From Marinilabiliaceae bacterium JC017 (GTDB taxonomy: Bacteria > Bacteroidota > Bacteroidia > Bacteroidales > Marinilabiliaceae), in the NCBI GenBank assembly GCA_004296775.1, contig RHGE01000029.1, forward strand, positions 1 to 53,762: a stretch of 53,762 nt of DNA. Direction: 5' to 3'. A program made the position numbers and the translations under genes. Of the stretch, positions 28,118 through 35,900 are shown piece after piece (positions within the stretch are counted from its first letter, which is position 1; every line of letters begins with the position of its first letter). A model generated the notes under the pieces. The model worked only from the letters and a program-made list of their open reading frames with translations. It searched no databases and was not told the origin of the DNA.

Positions 28118-28146
28118 ACCTACGAGGTTTTAAAAACCTCGTAGGT
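28118..28146. repeat. Perfect 13-bp inverted repeat
   Basis: ACCTACGAGGTTT (28118-28130) and AAACCTCGTAGGT (28134-28146) are separated by 3 nt. No gene lies close upstream on either strand. Inverted repeats of this sequence type are widespread in Bacteroidota intergenic DNA (from general knowledge); function unknown. Confidence 0.75.
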
Positions 28147-28211
28147 TTAGCTACCTGTAATTAACACCACCGGGCTCCATTTACTTGCCTGATATTAGTC
28201 AAATGATTATA

Positions 28212-28260
28212 AAAACAAGGTTGTCTTCTGTGATTACACAGAAGGCAACCTTGTTTGTTT
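28212..28260 (+). terminator. Strong isolated hairpin followed by T-rich DNA
   Basis: AACAAGGTTGTCTTCTGTG (28214-28232) pairs with CACAGAAGGCAACCTTGTT with one G-T type mismatch around a short loop, followed by TGTTTTTTAG. It looks like an intrinsic terminator, yet no gene precedes it; it may end a small untracked RNA or be a relic. Confidence 0.5.
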
Positions 28261-28265
28261 TTTAG

Positions 28266-28416
28266 CCGCGGGACAGGAAAAATAGCCGCGGGAGGCGATT
28301 CCAGCCCGCGGGACGGCTCCCCTTATCCGCGGTGTTTAACTCCTTTTCCGCGGGATTAAACAAATATCCGCGGGAATGGAATAATTTACCGCGGGAACAG
28401 ATCCCCAATCCGCGGG
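28266..28416. repeat. Eight-site CCGCGGG array with 20-21-bp period
   Basis: CCGCGG occurs at 28266, 28286, 28306, 28327, 28348, 28368, 28389 and 28410; all but the fourth (followed by T) read CCGCGGG. The start-to-start steps are 20, 20, 21, 21, 20, 21 and 21 bp. The 13-14-bp spacers are unrelated to one another and AT-rich in most cases. CCGCGG is itself a palindrome, so one symmetric site recurs at about two helical turns. No frame crosses the array usefully and no gene abuts it directly. Confidence 0.9.
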
Positions 28417-28463
28417 GGTACCAAAGCAGCAATATTCAATCCACCGATGATTGTTTTTTCACC

Positions 28464-28490
28464 TTTTCTAAAGTTTAAAACTTTAGAAAA
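28464..28490. repeat. 27-bp perfect palindrome, copy 1
   Basis: Arms TTTTCTAAAGTTT and AAACTTTAGAAAA around a single central A. Identical copies are at 28909-28935 and 30107-30133, all preceded by TTTTTCACC or a near match and followed by GATC. Confidence 0.85.
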
Positions 28491-28514
28491 GATCTAATTT
28501 ACTATCCCGAACCT

Positions 28515-28629
28515 CCCCCCGATAGCGCGAATTTGCAATTCGTGCTGTTACCTCTGCCCACCACAGAGTGATCCAATAATGTACATGGTAGGGGATTTAA
28601 AACATCCATTCCCGGTAAACAGATATTCG
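28515..28629. repeat. Element copy 2 with GCGCGAATT/AATTCGTGC palindrome
   Basis: Homologous to 27792-27904. The palindrome is at 28525-28545 and is preceded by a run of C. It lies 24 bp after the first 27-bp palindrome. Confidence 0.75.
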
Positions 28630-28707
28630 GTTGGGTGATTGTTAAACCTTCAGGTTTGTAACCAACAGCAATAAAAACAGGTGTGGCCTGAAAAGAAAAA
28701 TAGTGTT

Positions 28708-28899
28708 CCCCCAGCTGACAAGAATTTACAACCCATGCCCCATCATTTAATCACAAAATAGCCAGTAGCCCCTGCACTCCCGGCACGGCAAAAGTAACAA
28801 AACAGACTCCTTCCGGTTTATTGGAAACCTATACTTTCTACTCATCGCTGATAGCTATTGATTCACAAGGCACCGATGGCTAATCGGCACTAGCGGGGG
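28708..28899. repeat. MITE-like element A (~190 bp)
   Basis: Bounded by CCCCC-AGCTGACAAG on the left and CACTAGC-GGGGG on the right; the ends are imperfect inverted repeats of each other. The interior matches elements C and D (GCAAAAGTAAC, CTCATCGCTGATA, TTCACAAGGCACCGAT). A 27-bp palindrome follows at once. There is no transposase frame inside. Confidence 0.75.
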
Positions 28900-28908
28900 T
28901 TTTTCACC

Positions 28909-28935
28909 TTTTCTAAAGTTTAAAACTTTAGAAAA
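28909..28935. repeat. 27-bp perfect palindrome, copy 2
   Basis: Identical to 28464-28490. It lies directly after the right end of element A and about 150 bp upstream of the L,D-transpeptidase start. Confidence 0.85.
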
Positions 28936-29082
28936 GATCTATCGTTATTTTAGTCCTGCGCTTAACGGTAATACACCCGCTTTTTATTACATTCGTCACA
29001 ACGAAGGATAAAATACTTATAAGTTGCCCCCAATCAATATACTATACTGCAAACACATAAACTAAACCGAATTGATTATACA

Positions 29083-29829
29083 ATGAAAAGCAGATCGACA
29101 GTTTTACTTCTAATCATTTTTCTTTGTTCGTTCCAGTCAGATAGTTTCAAAGATGGCCAACTTAAATATTCCAGAGTCAGACAAGCATATAAGGACAAAG
29201 AGAATAATATGTTGACTCTTTTAAAAAACAACCAAATAGAAAAAAGCGATTTAAGAATTTACCTACGAGCTTTCAAGAGTGAAAAGCAAATTGAGTTATG
29301 GGGAAAAAACGCTTCTGATTCAAAATATACGTTGATTAAAACATATGAGGTATGCCGTACATCAGGTAGATTAGGCCCAAAGCGCAAGCAAGGTGATTTG
29401 CAGATCCCAGAGGGATTTTATCATATAAACCGATTCAACCCATATAGCAACTTTTATCTTTCATTAGGGATTAATTACCCAAATAAATCGGATAGGATTT
29501 TAGGAGTAAAAGGTAAACTTGGAGGAGATATTTTTATCCATGGAGCCTGTGTCACTATTGGTTGTTTGCCAATAACAGACGATCAGATTAAAGAATTGTA
29601 TATTTTCTGTGTTGAGGCTAGGGATAATGGACAATCAAAGATTCCTGTTACGATTTTTCCTTCAAAACTTACGGATATAGAAATTCAAAAACTAACTGAT
29701 AAATACAGCTCTAACTCAGATAAAATAGGCCTATGGACAGACCTTAAAAAAGGTTATGATGTATTTAATGACACAAAACAACTTCCGACGGTTGGCTTTT
29801 TAGATTCAGGGAGGCATAATGTAAAATAA
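29083..29829 (+). CDS. YafK/DpaA-like L,D-transpeptidase-family protein
   Basis: A 248-residue exported protein with an N-terminal hydrophobic signal (MKSRSTVLLLIIFLCSF). The YkuD-type catalytic region lies at about 55-195 and ends in GGDIFIHGACVTIGCLPITD; the catalytic Cys is 161 and the conserved His is 153. The overall pattern, including TDDQIKELY and the PVTIFP strand, matches the YafK group, whose E. coli member DpaA cuts the lipoprotein-peptidoglycan bond. A peptidoglycan cross-link or protein-attachment role in the periplasm is inferred. It stands alone inside the repeat island with no operon partners and more AT-rich codons than the upstream sulfatase gene, suggesting independent acquisition or survival. 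Confidence 0.85.
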   Translation: MKSRSTVLLLIIFLCSFQSDSFKDGQLKYSRVRQAYKDKENNMLTLLKNNQIEKSDLRIYLRAFKSEKQIELWGKNASDSKYTLIKTYEVCRTSGRLGPKRKQGDLQIPEGFYHINRFNPYSNFYLSLGINYPNKSDRILGVKGKLGGDIFIHGACVTIGCLPITDDQIKELYIFCVEARDNGQSKIPVTIFPSKLTDIEIQKLTDKYSSNSDKIGLWTDLKKGYDVFNDTKQLPTVGFLDSGRHNVK

Positions 29830-29851
29830 TAACTGGAGGCAACACGACCTT

Positions 29852-29908
29852 CGCTGGCGCAAATTTACAACCCATGCCCCATCATTTAATCACAAAACAG
29901 CCAATACC
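29852..29908. repeat. Truncated MITE-like element B
   Basis: The first ~57 bp match the left part of element A (AATTTACAACCCATGCCCC, then ATCATTTAATCACAAAA). The match stops exactly where element C begins, so C has replaced or inserted into B. Confidence 0.7.
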
Positions 29909-30097
29909 CCCCCGCTGGCGCGAATTTGCAATTCGTGCCCCATACGCAAATCACAAACCATCCTGTAACCCACGATCTCCACGCATAGCAAAAGTAATAA
30001 AATGGCTTCCTTACGGTTTATGATACTTATATTTTATACTCATCGCTGATATCTGTTTATTCACAAGGCACCGATTGCAAATCGGCGCTAGAGGGGG
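29909..30097. repeat. MITE-like element C (~189 bp)
   Basis: The left end is CCCCC-GCTGGCGCGAATTTGC-AATTCGTGCC. The right end, on the opposite strand, reads CCCCC-TCTAGCGCCGATTTGC-AATCGGTGCC. The ends are therefore ~32-bp inverted repeats that are each internally palindromic. The interior is homologous to A and D. Confidence 0.8.
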
Positions 30098-30106
30098 TTT
30101 TTCACC

Positions 30107-30133
30107 TTTTCTAAAGTTTAAAACTTTAGAAAA
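30107..30133. repeat. 27-bp perfect palindrome, copy 3
   Basis: Identical to the other two copies. It sits in the short junction between the right end of element C and the left end of element D. Confidence 0.85.
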
Positions 30134-30136
30134 GAT

Positions 30137-30327
30137 CCCCCGCTGACACGAATTCGCAACCCATGCCCCCTCCGTAAAACAAAAACCATCCAGTACTCCC
30201 CTAACCTAGCACAGTAAAAGTAATAAAATAGCTTCCTACCGGATTATTGGAAACTTATATTTTCCACTCATCACTGATATCTGCTTATTCACAAGGCACC
30301 GATTGCAAATCGGCGCCAGCGGGGGGG
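30137..30327. repeat. MITE-like element D (~191 bp)
   Basis: Runs from CCCCC-GCTGACACGAATTCGC to GGCACCGATTGCAAATCGG-CGCCAGC-GGGGGGG. The interior closely follows element C (AAAAGTAATAAAAT, TCATCACTGATATCTG). Its right end touches the first unit of the 23-bp array. Confidence 0.8.
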
Positions 30328-30648
30328 AGTGTGACACCCACTATCACTCGAGTGCAACACCCACTATCAGTCGGGTGTGACATCCACTACCAGTCGAGTG
30401 TGACACCCACTATCAGTCGAGTGTGGCACCCACTATCAGTCGAGTGTGATACCCACTATCACTCGAGTGTAACACCCACTATCAGTCGAGTGTGACACCC
30501 ACTACCAGGCGAGTGTGACACCCACTACCAGGCGAGTGTGACACCCACTACCAGGCGAGTGTGACACCCACTACCAGGCGAGTGTGACATCCACTATCAG
30601 TCGAGTGTGACATCCACTATCAGTCGAGTGTGACATCCACTACCAGTC
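30327..30648. repeat. 14 tandem copies of a 23-bp unit
   Basis: Units of exactly 23 bp follow without any gap. Each unit reads GAGTGTGACACC then CACTATCAGTC. Variants are few: ACCAGGC instead of ATCAGTC in units 8-11, ATCACTC in 1 and 6, and T for C in GACATCC in 3 and 12-14. AGTG and CACT half-sites alternate about 11-12 bp apart. Because 23 is not a multiple of three, the reading frame shifts each unit, so the array is not coding. It starts at the right end of element D; a decayed 15th unit follows. Confidence 0.95.
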
Positions 30649-30975
30649 GAGGGAGGCATCCGCATCTGGTAGTGAACCTTAAAATCCATACAAAATAAGA
30701 GTAAAAGCACCACTGGAATCAACCAGTCCGGTCAATTTTATCCGGGTAAAAGCGGTTACTTCCCGGAACAGCTACCCGCTAAACTTTATTTACCTCCTCA
30801 CCCCCTGTCCACATGTCTGCACCCCGCTCAAATCCTTTGTTTCGCAGTAAAACAGAGTTATATAAACTTTTTTCCACTGTACAATTTTACCACCTAAAGC
30901 GTACTATTTGCCCCTTGTTTGAATACCCTGCGCGGTATTTTAGCAACATTGAATTAAGCTAATAAATCAATTGTT

Positions 30976-32583
30976 ATGAAGAAACTTTTACTCCTTATTG
31001 CAGGAATAACTGCAACGACTTTTTTACAAGCCAAAGTACTTTATGTGAAACCTGATGCCGGTTCAACAGCATGGGCCCATGTTACCAATCAATCTGATGT
31101 CTATTCCAGTATTGGTTCGGCCCATAATGCAGCTGTCGCAGGAGATGATATCTGGATATCTGCCGGCGCTTATAACATCAATTCGATTACTATGAAAGAT
31201 GGTATCGATTTAATGGGTGGGTTTAATGGAACAGAAACTTCCCCTAGTCAACGAGTGAAAAGCGATATGGATGGTAATGGTATGACTGAAGCATGGGAAT
31301 ATACCAATACTTCTGTGATTAAAGGAAACGGTACGCAACGCATCATTTCCTCATCAGGGACCTATATCAATGGCGTAACCTGGGAAGGTTTAACCATCAA
31401 AAATGGCGGTGGATCAAAAAGTGGCATCGCAATCCTTTTGATGGTTAATACAAATCTCAAAAATTGTATAGTAAAAGATAATCACGGAACTGGAGCCACA
31501 GGTTCAGTTTATGCAGGTGCTATACAAAATAAAGGAGGTTTGGTTGAGCATTGTTTAATAGAAAACAACTCAATCATCTCTAATGATCAAAGCAGCCCTG
31601 CGGTATATGGTGCCGGAATTGCTTGTTCCAAAGGAGGAGTAGTACAAAATTCAGTTATTAGAAATAACCATAGCACTGTTGCTGTCACTGCAACCTTCAA
31701 CAATAACTATAACAACCTCAAGGGTGGCGGCGTCTATCTTTCATGGGGGCAGGTTATCAATTGCGTAGTATATAATAATGAAAGTGGTAATGGTGCTGGC
31801 ATTTATATAAACAAAACAGCCGGAGGATCTAAAGTAGTTAATTGTACTATTACCAATAACAAAGCACTTACCATTGCCGGAGGCCTCTACGCCTATAACC
31901 TGGGTGAAATTTACAATAACATAATCTGGAACAACCTGGCTGGAGATGGAACGGGAGATACTAACAACATCAACCTATATTTGACGGACGGAACAACATC
32001 GGCAATAAAATTTAACTATAATGCTTATAACGGTGGTTATAATGGAGATGCCAACAACACTGCTTCTTCGCCTATGAAATATATCATTGACGATGCCAAC
32101 AATGGAGGCAGCAACCCGGCTAATTTCAAAACAGTTACCAATTTCCAAGGTGTAGCCAACGGAAATGCAGCGAAACAGACTGAAATTGCCAAAACTAATT
32201 GGTATTTAAATGATGGTTCCGCATGTGTGAATCAAGGCCAAAACGCATACAACAATTTAAGTACAGACATTATTAGCAATGACAGAATTCGTAATGCCAC
32301 TATAGATTTGGGAGCTTATGAAACGCAATTTTTTGCTACGGCCATCAATACTGTAGAAAAAAACAACTCCGACCTCTTTTTCCCCAATCCTGCTACCAAT
32401 GTATTGAATATTGCATCAGGCGTGAGCATGACTGAATTCTACAGTGTACAGGGCGAACTGGTCAGGAAACAACCGGTTACTACTCCAAGCATAAATATTG
32501 CCGACCTACCGTCGGGCATATATATTATCCGAATGACCATGAATGATGGTTCTGCCGTAATTAGTAAACTACTCAAACGCTAA
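30976..32583 (+). CDS. Secreted beta-helix repeat protein with T9SS sorting domain
   Basis: A 535-residue protein with a signal peptide (1-19, to LQA). VLYVKPDAGSTAWAH opens a right-handed parallel beta-helix (about 20-400) marked by stacked Asn-rich turns such as NCIVKDNHG, HCLIENNS, NSVIRNNHS, NCVVYNNESGNGAGIY and NCTITNNKA. The helix closes with SNDRIRNATIDLGAYE, the choice-of-anchor Q pattern. The last ~75 residues (LFFPNPATNVLNIASG to SGIYIIRMTMND and SKLLKR) are a type A T9SS sorting domain, implying outer-membrane passage and cell-surface attachment or release. Catalytic residues are not recognised; it may be a lyase, hydrolase or adhesin. A terminator follows 14 bp downstream, so it is monocistronic. 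Confidence 0.85.
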   Translation: MKKLLLLIAGITATTFLQAKVLYVKPDAGSTAWAHVTNQSDVYSSIGSAHNAAVAGDDIWISAGAYNINSITMKDGIDLMGGFNGTETSPSQRVKSDMDGNGMTEAWEYTNTSVIKGNGTQRIISSSGTYINGVTWEGLTIKNGGGSKSGIAILLMVNTNLKNCIVKDNHGTGATGSVYAGAIQNKGGLVEHCLIENNSIISNDQSSPAVYGAGIACSKGGVVQNSVIRNNHSTVAVTATFNNNYNNLKGGGVYLSWGQVINCVVYNNESGNGAGIYINKTAGGSKVVNCTITNNKALTIAGGLYAYNLGEIYNNIIWNNLAGDGTGDTNNINLYLTDGTTSAIKFNYNAYNGGYNGDANNTASSPMKYIIDDANNGGSNPANFKTVTNFQGVANGNAAKQTEIAKTNWYLNDGSACVNQGQNAYNNLSTDIISNDRIRNATIDLGAYETQFFATAINTVEKNNSDLFFPNPATNVLNIASGVSMTEFYSVQGELVRKQPVTTPSINIADLPSGIYIIRMTMNDGSAVISKLLKR

Positions 32584-32596
32584 TGGCATGAACGGG

Positions 32597-32619
32597 CCCG
32601 GCTATTTGCCGGGTTTTTT
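32597..32619 (+). terminator. Rho-independent terminator
   Basis: CCCGGC (32597-32602) pairs with GCCGGG (32608-32613) around TATTT, followed by six T residues. Confidence 0.9.
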
Positions 32620-32905
32620 CCTGGAAACCGACTACAAACATACAACACCCCCTCATACAGGGGGATTTGTGATAAATTCAATGTATATACCAAGTACCCG
32701 ATAGATAGATCATTGAATGTCATACTAATTTGGTCGCTTATTTATATTATTATCTTGATACTAATTATTAATCAGATGCAACGACCATGCAAATTCAATT
32801 TACACACAGGAGGATGATTAAAAAAGAAAAACTCTGCGTCTCAGTGTCTCTGTGTTCGCAATCTGTTATCTAATATTTATCAATCTCTTGTCTAATTTTA
32901 AACAC
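32620..32905. other. Intergenic region before the large PL8 gene
   Basis: Holds a small hairpin (CCCCC and GGGGG near 32648-32665) and an AT-rich stretch likely to contain the promoter. A purine-rich AGGAGG precedes a 19-codon frame at 32814-32873, whose sequence (CTCTGCGTCTCAGTGTCTC) resembles common Bacteroidota intergenic text, so I do not call it a gene. Confidence 0.5.
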
Positions 32906-35900
32906 ATGAAAAAAATCCTCCCCGTTATTCTGCTTTTATGCAGTTGCCTCCTGTCTGCCCAAGACTACCTGGGTTTAGAAGGTTCCGTCCCTGCCGGCTG
33001 GACCGCCTCTGGCAGCAGTCTCTCCATCTCCGGCAACCATTATAAAATGGGCAGCCAGTCGGTGAAATGGGACTGGTCACCGGGCAGCCGTATTACCATA
33101 GCCAATCCATCAGGTCTGGCACAAGCCTGTACAACTTATAAAGGCGGCATGATTCTCTGGATCTACAACGAAACAGCCAAAGAGGACGACCTCACCTTCG
33201 AGTACCTGGATAGTAATAATACGGTTCAATATTACTTTACCTACCACCTCAACTTCACCGGATGGCGTGCCTGCTGGATTCGTTTCGATGAAGACATGAA
33301 GGGAGTGAAAAACGACAAAAACCTTACTTCCGTAAAAATAAAAGCCCCTTCAACCACCACAGGCGGAACGCTTTACTTCGACCGGATGAAATTTCCTTCC
33401 AAAAGAATCAACGACCGGGTAACGCCTGATGCACAACTGCCCTATATCAACCCCACTATGAATGCCAATCACTGGGCAGCCCTGTGGTCCTGGCATAACA
33501 CCTACCAGTATGACATCGCTTTGCCGTCCACGGTTTCCACAGATGAAAAAGCAGCCTTTACAGAAATAAGAAACCGGATTACAAATGATATAGCCGGCAG
33601 TGCCCCTTCCACCTCCCGCATCACAGCTCTCAAAACACAATTCAACGCCCTGAATATTCAACGAAACGGCGACCGTATCACAGGGAATGCCTTTGTGCCA
33701 GCCGACGAGTATGTATCGGCCAACAACGACAAACGCCTCAAGGACCTGGACGCCCTGGTGTATAACATGGCCAAGGCTTGGTACCACAATAATGAACCAG
33801 GCTTCGATCAAATGTTTATTGACATCCTGGATTGGCTCTATGACCAAGGGCTTACCATAGGCAGTGGTATGGGTACCAATCACCATTACGGCTACTCTTT
33901 CCGCTGCTTTCCTAAAGCCATCTGGCTGATGCAAGACGCATTGAAGAGTGCCGGCAAATTCCAACAGGCCTTCGACATGATTCAATACTGGACCGGTGTG
34001 CCAGAGATTCGTCAGTTACCCGAAACGGCGAATTTTCAAGGTATCGTAGACGCCTGGAACACCATCATCCCCGGTCGTCTCACCGCTATCATGCTGCGAG
34101 ATGACTCCCCGGAACTGGTACGCGACCTCCAGTCCTTCACCCGCTGGATGAATACCATGCTACAACCCAGCATAGGAACCATGGGCGGTTTAAAACCGGA
34201 TGGGGCCGGCTTTCACCACGGTATGCTCTATGCCGGCTACATGAATGGCGGCTATGCGGGTTTAGGTACCATCCTCAATTATGTAGGTAATACACACTAT
34301 AACCTATCGCAGGAGTCTCGTGCCAATTTCAAGGATGCTTTAATGGTGCACGCCCTGTATGCCAACAAACTTTCATTGGTAAACAGTGTATGCGGCCGTA
34401 ATCCCATGAACCAAAACCTGGGATCAGCTGCTATCAATGCCTTTGCCTATCTGGCCAAAGCATCTGATCCAGTTGACCGGGAAGCCGCTGCCCAATATAT
34501 GCGACTGTCATCCTCTAACAAAGATCTATACAAAGAATTTGCTGCCCTTGGCATTCAGCCGGCAGAAGCCCCTTCCCTTAACCGAAGTATCAATTATGGG
34601 GCCCTCAATATTCACCGACGCGACAACTGGCTGGTAGCCACCAAAGGGTTCAATCAAATCGTAACCGGGACGGAAATCTACACAACTAGCAACCGGTACG
34701 GCCGTTACCAGGGCTATGGTACAGTCCAAGTTCTGGCTTCAGGCAATCCGGTTTCAGCCACAGAAAGTGGTTACGTGATGGAAGGCTGGGATTGGAACCG
34801 CTTTCCGGGCGCTACAACTATCCACTTACCCTACGATTTGTTGGATTACAGCGGCAGCAACCTGAATGATCGTTCTAAGAATGAAGCATTCGCCGGCGCC
34901 TGTTCACTAAATGACAATGGCGTGTTCGGTATGAAGCTGGATGAAAACGGATACACCAACTACACCGACGATTTTGTGGCCCGTAAATCGGTCTTCGCCT
35001 TTGATAACCGCATCGTTTGCCTGGGAAGCGGCATCACCAACAGCAACAGCCAGTATGCCACCGAAACAACGCTGTTTCAGGCGCACCTGGACAATACTTC
35101 GGAAGTGATTGTTATCAATGATGAACAACTGAACAGCTTTCCGGTTAAACGCTCCATCACCACCGCCAAACCCACGATGATTATGGATACCAAAGGAAAC
35201 GGTTATTACATTCCTTCCGGTACCATTAATATTCAAAAGGACAACCAGGAGTCGCGTCACAATAAAAACAAATCGGTGAACAACGGCGATTTTGCCTCTG
35301 CCTGGCTTTATCACGGGAAGGCACCGTCCGATGCCGGTTATGAATATGCCATGCTGGTACAAACCTCGGTGAACGACCTCAACACTTTCAAATCTCAGAT
35401 GGACGATGCCGCTACTGCTCCTTATAAGGTGATCCGTAAAGATGCCACGGCACACATTGTTTCAGACAAAGCCACCCAAACCACCGGCTATGTTTTGTTT
35501 GAAGCCGCTGATGACATCTCTGACCAACACATTAAGAGCACCAGTTATCCCTGTTTGGTCATGGTGAAAGATTTGGCCGACAATGCCCTTCAGTTGAGCA
35601 TGGCCGATCCTGCCATTAACATGAAAAAGCCAACGACTCTGGTCCACGATGCAGTGGCCAAAGAACGCAAAATTCAGATTACCCTTAATGGCCGTTATGC
35701 TTTGAACGGGGCCTCTGATAAATGCAAAATAGTGGGATGGGAAGCTAACGCCACCATCCTGGAGTTTACCTGCATCCATGGCCTGCCGGTTAACATTGAG
35801 CTGATCCCCGAAGTGCCGCTGCTGAATTCATTACAAATTGACGGAGCCAGCCCGGCCAATTGGAACCCGGCGGTTACCCAGGCACAAATCACCATTCCGC

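Larger units (their letters stand above)
27745..29082. other. Repeat-rich intergenic island, left part
   Basis: No gene is supported in these 1.3 kb. The stretch is built from repeats listed separately: two copies of a ~113-bp element, perfect inverted repeats, an eight-site CCGCGG array, a MITE-like element and palindromes. A terminator-like stem (CCCGG at 27972-27976 with CCGGG, followed by GTTTT) lies near 27964-27996. Confidence 0.7.
29830..30975. other. Repeat-rich intergenic island, right part
   Basis: No gene is supported. The stretch holds elements B, C and D, the third 27-bp palindrome and the 14-unit 23-bp array, listed separately. The remaining ~325 bp (30649-30975) show only one decayed repeat edge and AT-rich DNA leading to the next gene. 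Confidence 0.7.

Noticed and set aside
30247-30495. 82-codon frame over the 23-bp array
   Set aside because: Unit length is not a multiple of three, so the peptide changes frame every unit; openness is due to lack of stops in the repeat.
32814-32873. 19-codon leader peptide before the large PL8 gene
   Set aside because: Despite an AGGAGG upstream, Bacteroidota rely little on such sites and the sequence resembles common intergenic text.
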